Source of the DNA: Streptomyces chryseus
GTDB taxonomy: Bacteria > Actinomycetota > Actinomycetes > Streptomycetales > Streptomycetaceae
Assembly (NCBI RefSeq): GCF_014650755.1
Contig: NZ_BMVO01000001.1
Coordinates: 248,001-312,000, forward strand
Direction: 5' to 3'
Length of the DNA stretch: 64,000 nt
The position numbers were made by a program, and so were the translations under genes. This document shows, piece by piece, positions 18,303-28,504 of the stretch (the stretch's first letter is position 1; each line of letters starts with the position of its first letter). A model generated the notes under the pieces. It was not told the DNA's origin, did not search any database, and saw nothing but the letters and a program-made list of their open reading frames with translations.

Positions 18303-20795
18303 CTAGTTGCCCCGTACCGCGAGGGCTCGGCGCAGGTCGTCGAGCTGGTCGGTCAGTTTGCGGTGCAGGGCCGGGGTCGTCGCGGTATCGCGCAGGAAGT
18401 CCTCGCCGAGGCGCAGGGACTCCTTGTCGACGGCGAACTGGGGGAAGGCGTAGCGGCCCGCGGCTTCGGCGATGGCGGGGCCGCGGCGGTCGGCGACGGC
18501 CTTGGCGTCGCGGTAGTAGCGGGGGATGTAGTCGCGTACGAGAGCGGCCTGTTCGGGCTGCCAGAAGCCCTGGGCGGTGGCGCTGAAGAGGTAGTTGGAC
18601 AGACTGTCGTCCTCGAACATGCCGGCCCAGGCGGCGGCCTTCGCCTCGGGCGTGGGGAGGGCGGCCCGGCAGCGGGCGGCGCCTTCCTGGCCGGTGGCGC
18701 TGGGGTCGCGGGCGAGTTCGGCGGCGATGGCGGTTTCGTCGGTGGCGCCGAGTACGGCGAGGCGGCGCAGGATGCGCCAGCGCAGTTCCGGGTCGAGTTC
18801 GGGGCCGCCGGGGACGCCGCCGATGTGGAACCAGTCCTGGATGCCGTCGGGCTGGGTCGCGGCGTCGATGAAGTGGCGTACGGCGGTCAGGCGCAGGCCG
18901 GTGCCGTTGCCGTCCTCGGTGCGGCGGATGAGGTCGCGGCAGATGTTCCTGAGGGTGGCGAGGGCGGCGGGGCGTTCGGCGGCGGGGAGGTAGCGGTCGG
19001 CGATCTGGCCGTGGGCGAAGGCGAGGACGCCCTGGACGATCGCGAGGTCGGTCTCCTCGGGGAGGTGGGCGAGGGCGGTCTCCAGGTACGCGGCGGGCGC
19101 CAGTTCGCCGTCGCGGACCATGTCGCGCAGCGTGTTCCACAGGACCGCGCGGGTGAGGGCGTCGGGGACGGCGGAGAGGTTGCGCAGCGCCGTCTGTTCG
19201 GACTGCTCGTCGAGGCGGATCTTGGCGTAGGTGAGGTCGCCGTCGTTGAGGACGACGAGCGCGGGGCGGCGGCCGGGGCGTGTGGTCACGGACTCGCCCT
19301 GGGGCACGTCGACCTCGAACCGCTCGCGCAGGACCAGGCTCGCGCCGTCGAGGGGGTCGCGGTCGTACGCGCCGACGGCGAGGCGGTGTGGGCGGCTGCC
19401 GTGCCGGGCGACGTTGACGTGCCATCTGCCCGCCGCCTCGGTGACGGCGGGGGTGAGGGTGTCGACGCCGGTGGTGCGCAGCCATCGCGCGGCCCAGGCG
19501 TGGACGTCGCGGTCGGTGGCGGAGGCGAGGTTGTCGATGAAGTCGGCGAGGGTGGCGTTGGCGAACCTGTGGCGGGCGAAGTGGGTGTTGATGCCGGCCA
19601 GGAAGTCCTTCTCGCCGAGCCAGGCGACGAGCTGGCGCAGGGCGGACGCGCCCTTGGCGTAGGAGATGCCGTCGAAGTTGAGCAGGGCGGACGCGGTGTC
19701 GGGGACGGCGTCGGGATCGGGGGCGACGGGGTGGGTGGAGGGGCGCTGGTCGGCGTCGTATCCCCAGCCCTTGCGGGTGACGGCGAAGTCGGTCCAGGTC
19801 TCGGTGAAGCGGGTGGCTTCGGTGAGGGTCTGGTAGCCCATGTACTCGGCGAAGGACTCGTTGAGCCAGATGTCGTCCCACCACTGGAGGGTGACGAGGT
19901 CGCCGAACCACATGTGGGCCATCTCGTGGGCGATGACCATGGCGCGGGTCTGGCGTTCGGTGTCGGTGACGGCGGAGCGGTAGACGAACTCGTCGCGGAA
20001 GGTGACGAGGCCGGGGTTCTCCATGGCACCGGCGTTGAACTCGGGGACGAACGCCTGGTCGTAGGAGTCGAAGGGGTAGGGCTCCTCGAACTTCTCGTGG
20101 TAGCGGTCGTAGCAGGCGCGGGTGATGTCGAGGATCTCGTCGGCGTCGGCGTTCAGGTACGGCGCGAGGGAGCGGCGGCAGTGGATGCCGAAGGGCAGGC
20201 CGGCGTGTTCGGTGCGTACGGAGTGCCAGGGGCCGGCGGCGACGGCGACGAGGTAGGTGGAGATGCGGGGGGTGGGGGCCAGGGTCCAGCGGCCGGCGCC
20301 CTGGTGCTCGGCGACGCCGTTGCCGAGGACGGTCCAGCCGTCGGGGGCGGTGACGGTGACGTCGAAGACCGCTTTGAGGTCGGGCTGGTCGAAGGCGGCG
20401 AAGACCCGCTGGTCGTCTTCGAGGAAGAGCTGGGTGTAGACGTACGTCTCGCCGTCGGTGGGGTCGGTGAAGCGGTGCATGCCTTCGCCGGTGCGGGAGT
20501 AGCGCATGGCGGCTTCGAGGCGCAGTTCGTGTGCGCCCGTGGTGAGGCCGGTGAGGGGCAGGCGGTTGTCGACGAGTGTCTCGGGGTCGAGCGGCTGTCC
20601 GTCGAGGGTGACGGCGCGCAGGGCGGCGGGCTTGAGCTCGACGAAGGTGTTCCCGGCCGTGCGGGCGGTGAAGTGGATGACGGTGCGGGAGTCGAAGGTG
20701 TCTTCGCCACGGGTGAGATCGAGGTCGATCGTGTACCGGTGGACTTCGAGGAGCTGGGCTCGGGTCTGCGCTTCGTCGCGCGTCAGTACGGACAT
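18303..20795 (-). CDS. pepN: Aminopeptidase N (M1 family)
   Basis: An 830-residue zinc aminopeptidase that removes N-terminal residues from peptides in the cytoplasm. It carries the exopeptidase motif GAMEN (in FNAGAMENPGLVTF) and the zinc site HEMAH-18-residues-E ending in NESFAEYMGYQ, then a C-terminal helical ERAP1-like domain. Length is typical of actinobacterial PepN. The ATG at 20795 starts the conserved VLTRDEAQTRAQLLEVHRY; no strong ribosome-binding site is visible ahead of it, so the start rests on conservation. It stands alone between a terminator downstream and the chorismate mutase gene upstream. Confidence 0.95.
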   Translation of the reverse strand: MSVLTRDEAQTRAQLLEVHRYTIDLDLTRGEDTFDSRTVIHFTARTAGNTFVELKPAALRAVTLDGQPLDPETLVDNRLPLTGLTTGAHELRLEAAMRYSRTGEGMHRFTDPTDGETYVYTQLFLEDDQRVFAAFDQPDLKAVFDVTVTAPDGWTVLGNGVAEHQGAGRWTLAPTPRISTYLVAVAAGPWHSVRTEHAGLPFGIHCRRSLAPYLNADADEILDITRACYDRYHEKFEEPYPFDSYDQAFVPEFNAGAMENPGLVTFRDEFVYRSAVTDTERQTRAMVIAHEMAHMWFGDLVTLQWWDDIWLNESFAEYMGYQTLTEATRFTETWTDFAVTRKGWGYDADQRPSTHPVAPDPDAVPDTASALLNFDGISYAKGASALRQLVAWLGEKDFLAGINTHFARHRFANATLADFIDNLASATDRDVHAWAARWLRTTGVDTLTPAVTEAAGRWHVNVARHGSRPHRLAVGAYDRDPLDGASLVLRERFEVDVPQGESVTTRPGRRPALVVLNDGDLTYAKIRLDEQSEQTALRNLSAVPDALTRAVLWNTLRDMVRDGELAPAAYLETALAHLPEETDLAIVQGVLAFAHGQIADRYLPAAERPAALATLRNICRDLIRRTEDGNGTGLRLTAVRHFIDAATQPDGIQDWFHIGGVPGGPELDPELRWRILRRLAVLGATDETAIAAELARDPSATGQEGAARCRAALPTPEAKAAAWAGMFEDDSLSNYLFSATAQGFWQPEQAALVRDYIPRYYRDAKAVADRRGPAIAEAAGRYAFPQFAVDKESLRLGEDFLRDTATTPALHRKLTDQLDDLRRALAVRGN

Positions 20796-20938
20796 GGGGA
20801 CATGCTGCCCGATGGGGTGCGGGTGGCACAGCCGGTCACCGTGCGCCGGGGGCCCTGCCGGGCTCCGGCTTTCGTCGTACGGCCGGGCGGCCGCCCGGGG
20901 CGGGCGGGGCGGCTGCCGGGGCCTGCGGGGCCCGCCCG

Positions 20939-21253
20939 CTAGGACTTCGCGATCGTCTCGTGGTGGCGGATGACCTCCGCGATGATGAAGTTGAGCAGCT
21001 TCTCGGCGAAGGCCGGGTCGAGTTTGGCGCTCTCCGCCAGTTCGCGCAGCCGGATGATCTGGCGGGCCTCGCGGGCCGGGTCGGCGGGGGGCAGCTGGTG
21101 GCGCGCCTTGAGGTAGCCGACCTGCTGGGTGCATTTGAAGCGCTCGGCGAGCATGTGGACGACGGCGGCGTCGATGTTGTCGATGCTGTCGCGCAGCCGG
21201 CTCAGTTCGGCGATGACGGACTCGTCGATCTCGCCGGATTCGCTGGAGGTCAT
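20939..21253 (-). CDS. Chorismate mutase (AroQ type)
   Basis: A 104-residue all-helical AroQ-fold protein that rearranges chorismate to prephenate for phenylalanine and tyrosine synthesis. Conserved features are LRDSIDNIDAAVVHMLAERFKCTQQVGYLKARHQLPPADPAREA with the active-site Arg and Lys positions, and a C-terminal FAEKLLNFIIAEVIRHHE helix. Size matches stand-alone actinobacterial enzymes. The ATG at 21253 lies 11 bp from the stop of the AraC-family gene upstream on the same strand, so the two may be cotranscribed. A TAAGCT hexamer overlaps that stop codon eight bases before the ATG, but no -35 box accompanies it. Confidence 0.9.
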   Translation of the reverse strand: MTSSESGEIDESVIAELSRLRDSIDNIDAAVVHMLAERFKCTQQVGYLKARHQLPPADPAREARQIIRLRELAESAKLDPAFAEKLLNFIIAEVIRHHETIAKS

Positions 21254-21264
21254 GGTCAGCGAGC

Positions 21265-22152
21265 TTACGTCGGCCCGGTGGCGATGGTCGGCGGGTGTTT
21301 GGGATCTGGGATCCGGTGGCTCCAGCCGCCGTGGACGGCCCGGCCCTGCTGCTCCCGGAAGCGGACCGGGGCCAGGCCGACGCGGCGGGTGAAGAGGCGG
21401 GAGAAGTAGGCGGGGTCGTCGTAGCCGACGCGGCGGGCGACGGCGGCGACGGGCAGTTCGGTGGCGACGAGCAGTTCCTTGGCGCGGCCGAGGCGGATGC
21501 CGAGGAGGTAGTCCTTGGGGCTGCATCCGGCGCCCCGGCGTACGGCGGCGCGCAGCGCGGCGGGGGTCATGCCGTGGCGGGAGGCGTGTTCGGCGACGGA
21601 CAGGGGCTGGAAGGCGTCGCGGGCGAGGGCCTGCAGGACGGGGTCTCCGTCGGCTCCCATGTCGGCGCGGGCGCGGCGCAGGGCGACGAGGAGTTCGTGG
21701 ACGGCGGCGGCGGTCTCGACTTCGAGGAGCGGGTTTCCCCGGCGGGCGGCGCGGGCGATGCGGCCGACGGCGGCGCGGGCGGCGGCGGTGTCGGTGAGGG
21801 GGACGACGGGGCGGTCGGGTTCGATGTAGCCGAGTTCGGTGTACGTGGCGGTGGCGGGGCCGGTGAAGTCGACGAAGCTCTCGTCCCAGCCGGTGGCCGG
21901 GTCGGGCCCGTAATGGTGTGGTGTGCCGGGTATGAGCCAGATCAGCGCGGGGGCGGTGACGGTGACGCGCCGCCCTTCGGGGCCGCGGTACCAGCCGCGG
22001 CCGGCGCTGACGACGACGGCGACGTGGTGGTCGAGGGTGCGGGGGCCGACGGTGGGCAGCGCGCCGTGCTGGAGGCCGACTCCGAGGCAGACCAGGCCGA
22101 GTTTGTAGTGGGTGGGGCTCGGGGTGAAATAGCGCATCCAGGTGTGGTACAT
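21265..22152 (-). CDS. AraC-family transcriptional regulator
   Basis: A 295-residue regulator with an N-terminal cupin-like AraC ligand-binding domain (VVVSAGRGWYRGPEGRRVTVTAPALIWLIPGTPHHYGPD) and a C-terminal double helix-turn-helix, ending with AKELLVATELPVAAVARRVGYDDPAYFSRLFTRRVGLAPVRFR. The ATG at 22152 is preceded by GGGGAGGAC. It is divergently transcribed from the GH35 gene, the classic arrangement for a local sugar-responsive activator. A 12-bp motif in the shared promoter region recurs upstream of the GH101 gene, so I infer that it controls both glycosidases, with an O-glycan sugar as the possible effector. The ligand is not known. Confidence 0.9.
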   Translation of the reverse strand: MYHTWMRYFTPSPTHYKLGLVCLGVGLQHGALPTVGPRTLDHHVAVVVSAGRGWYRGPEGRRVTVTAPALIWLIPGTPHHYGPDPATGWDESFVDFTGPATATYTELGYIEPDRPVVPLTDTAAARAAVGRIARAARRGNPLLEVETAAAVHELLVALRRARADMGADGDPVLQALARDAFQPLSVAEHASRHGMTPAALRAAVRRGAGCSPKDYLLGIRLGRAKELLVATELPVAAVARRVGYDDPAYFSRLFTRRVGLAPVRFREQQGRAVHGGWSHRIPDPKHPPTIATGPT

Positions 22153-22248
22153 CCGCTTTGTCCTCCCCGCTGGTGGATGTGGCGCCGCGTCGCAGGTCCG
22201 GCGGCGCGCTGTCCGGGTGCCGGTGGCGCGCGCGTGGCGTGCCGTTGG

Positions 22249-22275
22249 GTCCAACCAGCGCTGATCTTTGTCCAT
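22249..22275 (+). promoter_or_regulatory. Candidate AraC-family operator upstream of GH35
   Basis: Two GTCCA cores in the same orientation start at 22249 and 22270, 21 bp apart. The second is embedded in ATCTTTGTCCAT (22264-22275), which occurs again, on the other strand, upstream of the GH101 gene. The first core is part of a small GTTGG/CCAAC inverted repeat. Two direct half-sites two helical turns apart fit AraC-type binding. Confidence 0.55.
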
Positions 22276-22337
22276 GGACCGCTCCGCCGCCAGAGGGTGA
22301 GGCTGGGGCGCTGATGGTGGAGCGAGAGGCGGGGACC

Positions 22338-24098
22338 GTGGCTGACTTCACGGTGGGTGAGTCGGACTTCGAGCTGGACGGGCGGCCGGTGCGGCTGCTG
22401 TCGGGGGCGATGCACTACTTCCGGGTGCACGAGGGGCAGTGGGGGCACCGGCTGGCGATGCTGCGTGCCATGGGGCTGAACTGTGTGGAGACGTACGTCC
22501 CGTGGAACCTGCACGAGCCGGAGCCCGGGCGGCTGCGTGACGCGGGCGCGCTGGGCCGGTTCCTGGACGCCGCCCGGGAGGCGGGGCTGTGGGCGATCGT
22601 GCGCCCCGGGCCGTACATCTGTGCCGAGTGGGAGAACGGGGGGCTTCCGCACTGGCTGACGGGGGCGCTCGGCACGCGCGTGCGCACGCGCGATGCCGCG
22701 TACCTGGGGCAGGTGGAGCGCTGGTTCGGACAGTTGCTGCCACAGGTGGTGGCCCGGCAGATCGACCGGGGCGGGCCGGTGGTCATGGTGCAGGTCGAGA
22801 ACGAGTACGGCAGTTACGGCTCGGACCAGGTGTACCTGCGGCACCTGGCGGAGTTCCTGCGCGCGTGCGGGGTGACCGTGCCGCTGTTCACGTCCGACGG
22901 CCCTGAGGACCACATGCTGACGGGCGGCTCGGTGCCGGGTGTGCTGGCGACGGCGAACTTCGGGTCGGGGGCGCGCGAGGGCTTCGAGGTGCTGCGGCGG
23001 CACCAGCCGTCGGGTCCGCTGATGTGCATGGAGTTCTGGTGCGGCTGGTTCGGCCACTGGGGCGCCGGGCCCGTCGTACGGGATCCGGCCGACGCGGCGG
23101 CGGCGCTGGGCGAGATCCTCGGCAGCGGTGCGTCGGTGAACATCTACATGGCGCACGGGGGCACCAACTTCGCGGGCTGGTCGGGGGCGAACCGTTCGGG
23201 GCCGCTGCACGACGGGGAGCTGCAGCCGACCGTGACGTCGTACGACTACGACGCGCCCGTCGACGAGTACGGCCGCCCGACGGAGAAGTTCTGGCTCTTC
23301 CGGGACGTGCTGGCACAGCACCAGAACGACGGGGCTCCCCTGCCGGACCTCCCGGCGGCGCCCGCGGGGCTGCGTGGGCCGGTGCGGGCGGAGCTCACGG
23401 GGTGGGCGCCGCTCGGCGACGTGCTGGAGGTGCTCGGCGGACCGGAGACGGAGGCGGCGACGCCGCCGACGTTCGAGGAGCTGGGGGTGGACCGGGGGCT
23501 CGTCCGCTACCGGGTGGACGTGCCGGGGCCGCGTCAGCCGTATCCGCTGGGCGTGCGGGGACTGCGGGACCGGGCCGTGGTGTACGTCGACGGGGTGCGC
23601 GCGGGGGTCCTCGCCGGCGGGGCGGGCGACTACGCGGCGCTGGGGGCGCCGGTGGCCGGGCCCGCCTCGGTGGAGCTGTGGGTGGAGTCGCTGGGGCGGG
23701 TCAACTACGGGCCCCGGGTGGGCGAGGCGAAGGGCATCACGGGGGGCGTGCTGCACGAGCGGCAGTACCTGCACGGGGTACGGGCGCGCGGGCTGTCGCT
23801 GGACGCGTTCGACGACGCGGAGGCGGTCGGGAAGGTCGCGTACCGTTCCCCCGAAGCGGGCGCGTCGGGGCTGTTCCGGGGAACGTTCGCGGTGCGGGGC
23901 GCGGGCGACGCTTCGCTGCGGCTGCCCGGCTGGGAACGTGGCTTCGCGTGGGTGAACGGCTTCTGCGTCGGCCGGTACTGGGCGGTCGGCCCCCAGGAGT
24001 CCCTGTACGTTCCCGGGACCGTTCTGCGGGAGGGCGCGAACGAGGTGTGGGTGCTGGAGCTGGAGCGCGCCGGTGCGGGCGCTCCGGAACTCCGCTGA
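22338..24098 (+). CDS. Beta-galactosidase, glycoside hydrolase family 35
   Basis: A protein of about 586 residues with a GH35 TIM barrel: LSGAMHYFRVHEGQW, NCVETYVPWNLHEPEPG, RPGPYICAEWENGGLP (acid/base Glu), VMVQVENEYGSYG and LMCMEFWCGWFGHWG (nucleophile Glu), then beta-sandwich domains. No signal peptide is visible, so it should act in the cytoplasm on imported galactosides, probably beta-1,3-linked. I prefer GTG at 22338, with GAGAGG eight bases upstream and matching the conserved ADFTVG start; an in-frame ATG at 22314 would add eight residues. It is divergent from the AraC gene and convergent with GH101, with which it may degrade O-glycans. Confidence 0.92.
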   Translation: MADFTVGESDFELDGRPVRLLSGAMHYFRVHEGQWGHRLAMLRAMGLNCVETYVPWNLHEPEPGRLRDAGALGRFLDAAREAGLWAIVRPGPYICAEWENGGLPHWLTGALGTRVRTRDAAYLGQVERWFGQLLPQVVARQIDRGGPVVMVQVENEYGSYGSDQVYLRHLAEFLRACGVTVPLFTSDGPEDHMLTGGSVPGVLATANFGSGAREGFEVLRRHQPSGPLMCMEFWCGWFGHWGAGPVVRDPADAAAALGEILGSGASVNIYMAHGGTNFAGWSGANRSGPLHDGELQPTVTSYDYDAPVDEYGRPTEKFWLFRDVLAQHQNDGAPLPDLPAAPAGLRGPVRAELTGWAPLGDVLEVLGGPETEAATPPTFEELGVDRGLVRYRVDVPGPRQPYPLGVRGLRDRAVVYVDGVRAGVLAGGAGDYAALGAPVAGPASVELWVESLGRVNYGPRVGEAKGITGGVLHERQYLHGVRARGLSLDAFDDAEAVGKVAYRSPEAGASGLFRGTFAVRGAGDASLRLPGWERGFAWVNGFCVGRYWAVGPQESLYVPGTVLREGANEVWVLELERAGAGAPELR

Positions 24099-24115
24099 CC
24101 GGGGGCGGACGTCCG

Positions 24116-24147
24116 GGAGGGCCGGTCCGGGTAAGGACCGGCCCTCC
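24116..24147. terminator. Bidirectional terminator between GH35 and GH101 genes
   Basis: A perfect 13-bp stem (24116-24128 with 24135-24147) and a GGGTAA loop lie in the 63-bp gap between two convergent stop codons. Confidence 0.85.
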
Positions 24148-24161
24148 TTGCGCCCTGCCCC

Positions 24162-27100
24162 TTACACCTCGCGCACCTCGAAGGTGTCGAGGACGAACTC
24201 CGCCGTCCCGTCGCCGCCGGTCTTGCGCAGCCCGACCCAGGTCTCGCCGTCGTCCGGCGCGGTGAACTCGTAGCTCAGCGCCGTCGGTGCGGTGGCGACG
24301 GGCAGCGCCCTGCGGTCGAGTTCCCGGGCCGCCGGTTCGTCGACACCGGTGACCCACGCGTACTGCCCGGCCTTCTCGTTCTCGTAGCGGAAGGAGACCC
24401 GGTAGCGCCTGCCCGCCCGGAAGCGGACGGTGTGCTGCACGGTCCGGTAGACCAGGCCCTCGTTCTCACCGCGCGACTTGAGCGATTCGCTGCCGTCGAC
24501 GACGTCGTCGATCACCTTGCCGTTCCAGCCGCGCTGTGTGTACGGGGCGCGCCGCTGCGCGATGTGGGTGCGCGGGTCGGTGGAGCCGCCCGCGTCGCCC
24601 TTGACGAAAACGCCCCACCCCTGCGGCACGTTCTCGAAGTCCTCGAAGGCGACCGTTCCCGGCTTCGTGACGTGCTGCGCGGGAACGACGCGTACGTTGT
24701 CGAAGCGCACCCGTGCGTCGCCCGGACCGGTCCGCAGGGCGAGGTCCACGCCGCCCCCGCCGTCCGGCACGGTGAAGTACGTGAACACGCGCTGGAAGCG
24801 GGAGTCGTGCTTGCGGTCGGCGGCGACGAGGTTGACGGCCGTGGAGGAGTCGGTCCAGTTCTCCGCCGTGGTCCCGTCGGCGGTCCGTACGGTGAGCGCC
24901 GCCCGCCGCCGCTCCCCCGCCGTCTCCCCGACCTCGACCTGCACGGACGCGGCGTACGTTCCGGGGGCGAGGCGCGCGAGGCGCTGTGCGACGGAGGCGG
25001 CGCCGCCCGCACCGATGACCAGTTCGTAGTCGCCGATCGCGCTCAGCTCGACGGAGGCCGGCCCGCTGACCGTCCACCCCGCCAGGGAGCCCGAGTTGAA
25101 CCCCGGGTCGTGCAGCGGTGTGCCCTGCCCCCACCGCGGGTCGGCGGTCGCGGCGACGCGGGTGCGGTGGACGACGTACGGCTGCTTCGCCTCGGCGTCG
25201 ATGACGACCCTGCCGGAGCGCACGGGCACCCCGCGGACGTACTCGCGGCCCTGGTCGGTGAGCCGGTGGAGGAAGACCTTCGACACGCCCGCCCAGCCGC
25301 GCGGGAGCTGCCAGGTGCTGCTGCCGCCCGCCGGGTTGTAGTGGTAGAGCCGGTGGGGGTCGGTGGCCTCGCGCGGCTCCCAGGGCAGCAGGTAGCGCCC
25401 CGCGTCGTACACGGTCCGTCCGTCCGTGGTGATGCGGCGTGTGCCGTCGGCGTCGCTCACGGACGTCCTGGTGGGGCCGAAGAAGGTGATCTCGTGCGCG
25501 CCCCAGGCCTTGATCGGGTAGGCCTGGAGGTACTTGGCGGGCAGGCTGTCGGTCCAGATCTGCTGGTAGAAGGTGTTCCAGTCGGTCTTGTTGACCCAGC
25601 CCTCGAAGTTCCCGGTGCGCGGGATGCCGAGGAGCGTCGGCCACTTGTCGGCGAAGACGTCCTTCTGGTGGTTGCGGATGAAGCGGATCAGCCGGGAGTT
25701 GATGCCGCGCGAGGTGTCACCGCCGTAGTCGGTCTCGGTGGCCCAGTGCGACCACAGGGCCGAGCGTTCCAGGCCGTGGCCCCATTCGGTGGTGACCTGC
25801 CAGCCCTGCTGGCGCAAGGCGCGCTGCAACCGGTCCGAGGTCCAGCCGGACTCGCGGAAGACGTCGATGTAGAGCATGTTCAGGGCGGGGTCGGTCTCGT
25901 CCCGCAGGTCCTGGAAGCGCTTGATGATGTCGCCGGACACGAGATCGCGCCGCTGGTCGATGCGGTAGCTCCGGTCGAGCCAGTCCCACTGTTCGTTCGT
26001 CTTGTCGACGAGCGTCTCGGAGAACGCGTTCGCGACGGGGTACGACTCCGTGGCGTTCACGTGAACGCCGAAGTCGCTTCCCCACCGGCGTCCTTCGCGC
26101 ACGAGTGTGTTGAGGTCGCCGAGGCCGCCGGCGCGCTTGTTGTGGTTGCCCGCGTAGTCGGGGTGGGCGGAGTCGTGGCCCTCCGACTGGTAGCCCTTGA
26201 GGAGCGTGTACTGGCGCAGGCCGTCCGTCGCGAGACAGACGCGTTTGACGTTGTCGAGCGTCGTGAGGAACGGGTTGGTGGCCTGGCTGGCGAAGTTGAA
26301 GGGGATGTGCGGGACGACACGCAGGTGCTGCTCGTCCGCGCCGAGCGGGTCGACCATGATGTCGCGGAAGGCGATCGCCGCGTCCTGCCAGTCGACGACG
26401 CCGTCCGCGTTGCGGTCCCCGGTGATGACGACGGTGGCGTACGGGAGCGGTTCGGTGGCGTTCACGGGAGCGGTCGCGGCGCGGTGCGTCCACTGTCCGC
26501 AGGAGAGCTGCGCCTTGACGTACCCCTCCTTCCTGACGGTCTGCCGCCACAGACGCCCGTTCTCCCAGGTGGTGCCGGCCGCGCTGTCGGGTTTGTCGTA
26601 CGACGTGTTGGTCTCCACGGCGCCGCCGAGCCGGTCGTGGGCGACGACGGCGTACGCGCAGCCGAGCGGGGCGGCGTCGGGGACGGTGTCCGGTGCGAGT
26701 GCGACGAGGGTGTCGCCGCTCTTGGCCTGGTCGAGCTGGACGCGGGCGGCGAGCAGCGTGGCGCCGGGCTGGTCGCTGCGGACGGACAGGAAGGCGAGTG
26801 AGGGGATCTGCAGGGTGCCGACGCGCAGGGCCTCGGTGTCGGCGATCCGCGTGACGCGCCAGTGGACCTTCCGGCCGGTGACCCGGATCTCCACGTGGAT
26901 CTCGGTTCCGCCGTCGAAGGACAGCACGTACGCCGCCAGGTCCCGGCCCGCGCGGGCGCTCACTTCGGGGGTGCGGGCGGTTCCGTCGATCAGCACGGAG
27001 GTGACGGGGTCTTCCTGCCCGTGCAGCACGGCGCCCGTCGCACGGTCGGTGTACGACACGATCCTCGGGAAGCGTGCGTCGACGCGCACCTCCAGTTCGG

Positions 27101-27251
27101 CGGAGCGCAGCACCGTCTGCCGCCCGGCGGCCGGGGCGACGGAGGCTGGACCCGCGAAGGCCGGGCCGGCGCCCGTCAGCGCGGTGGCGGCGGTGACCGC
27201 GGTGGCGGCCACCACGGTCCTGCGGCTCGGTCCGGGGTGTTGTGCGTGCAC
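24162..27251 (-). CDS. Secreted endo-alpha-N-acetylgalactosaminidase, GH101
   Basis: A 1029-residue secreted enzyme of family GH101, which releases the Gal-beta-1,3-GalNAc disaccharide from serine or threonine of mucin-type glycoproteins. The core carries GLRQYTLLKGYQSEGHDSAHPDY, the nucleophile region NMLYIDVFRESGW (Asp463) and the acid/base region TTEWGHGLE (Glu489), positions chosen by analogy with characterised family members. C-terminal beta-sandwich modules follow from about residue 740. The N terminus SRRTVVAATAVTAATALTGAGPAFA is a Tat-like signal. I chose GTG 27251 because GGAGAG lies five bases upstream; ATG 27278 and GTG 27287 have no ribosome site. It lacks the long accessory regions of larger bacterial GH101 proteins. 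Confidence 0.9.
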   Translation of the reverse strand: MHAQHPGPSRRTVVAATAVTAATALTGAGPAFAGPASVAPAAGRQTVLRSAELEVRVDARFPRIVSYTDRATGAVLHGQEDPVTSVLIDGTARTPEVSARAGRDLAAYVLSFDGGTEIHVEIRVTGRKVHWRVTRIADTEALRVGTLQIPSLAFLSVRSDQPGATLLAARVQLDQAKSGDTLVALAPDTVPDAAPLGCAYAVVAHDRLGGAVETNTSYDKPDSAAGTTWENGRLWRQTVRKEGYVKAQLSCGQWTHRAATAPVNATEPLPYATVVITGDRNADGVVDWQDAAIAFRDIMVDPLGADEQHLRVVPHIPFNFASQATNPFLTTLDNVKRVCLATDGLRQYTLLKGYQSEGHDSAHPDYAGNHNKRAGGLGDLNTLVREGRRWGSDFGVHVNATESYPVANAFSETLVDKTNEQWDWLDRSYRIDQRRDLVSGDIIKRFQDLRDETDPALNMLYIDVFRESGWTSDRLQRALRQQGWQVTTEWGHGLERSALWSHWATETDYGGDTSRGINSRLIRFIRNHQKDVFADKWPTLLGIPRTGNFEGWVNKTDWNTFYQQIWTDSLPAKYLQAYPIKAWGAHEITFFGPTRTSVSDADGTRRITTDGRTVYDAGRYLLPWEPREATDPHRLYHYNPAGGSSTWQLPRGWAGVSKVFLHRLTDQGREYVRGVPVRSGRVVIDAEAKQPYVVHRTRVAATADPRWGQGTPLHDPGFNSGSLAGWTVSGPASVELSAIGDYELVIGAGGAASVAQRLARLAPGTYAASVQVEVGETAGERRRAALTVRTADGTTAENWTDSSTAVNLVAADRKHDSRFQRVFTYFTVPDGGGGVDLALRTGPGDARVRFDNVRVVPAQHVTKPGTVAFEDFENVPQGWGVFVKGDAGGSTDPRTHIAQRRAPYTQRGWNGKVIDDVVDGSESLKSRGENEGLVYRTVQHTVRFRAGRRYRVSFRYENEKAGQYAWVTGVDEPAARELDRRALPVATAPTALSYEFTAPDDGETWVGLRKTGGDGTAEFVLDTFEVREV

Positions 27252-27319
27252 GCTCGCTCTCCTGTCGCTCGTCGGCATGGTGTGCACGCCAAGATGTGCC
27301 GGGAGGGGCGAGTGCGCCT

Positions 27320-27331
27320 ATGGACAAAGAT
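27320..27331 (-). promoter_or_regulatory. Second copy of the 12-bp glycosidase motif
   Basis: Minus-strand ATCTTTGTCCAT, identical to 22264-22275, lies about 69 bp before the GH101 start. A second GTCCA core is 22 bp upstream of the first, but there it falls inside a hairpin stem, so only the 12-mer itself is secure. Confidence 0.55.
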
Positions 27332-27332
27332 G

Positions 27333-27368
27333 GGGCGGGTGTTGGACTAACGCGTCCAGCACCCGCCC
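27333..27368 (-). terminator. Terminator hairpin downstream of the trypsin gene
   Basis: A 15-bp stem with one G-U pair (27333-27347 with 27354-27368), loop TAACGC. On the minus strand it lies about 90 bp after the trypsin stop and just before the GH101 promoter region, isolating the two co-oriented genes. Confidence 0.7.
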
Positions 27369-27459
27369 GGTCCACGCCGGCTCAGAGGTCTTTCAGAGTC
27401 CGTCCAGGGGTCGCTCGGAGCCGGCTCCGTGTTCGTTCAGGGGTGGTTCCCCGGCACGG

Positions 27460-28461
<1,002 letters not shown>

Positions 28462-28504
28462 CTACAGTGGAGACCTGTTCACCGTCGTGCCGAGACGTGT
28501 GGGG

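Noticed and set aside
18168..20942. A 924-residue plus-strand open frame opposite pepN
   Set aside because: Antisense shadow of pepN; almost only Gly, Val, Glu, Ala and Asp, no start signal.
21254..21290. A leaderless promoter for chorismate mutase
   Set aside because: TAAGCT sits eight bases before the ATG but no -35 box is present, and the hexamer is largely the AraC stop codon.
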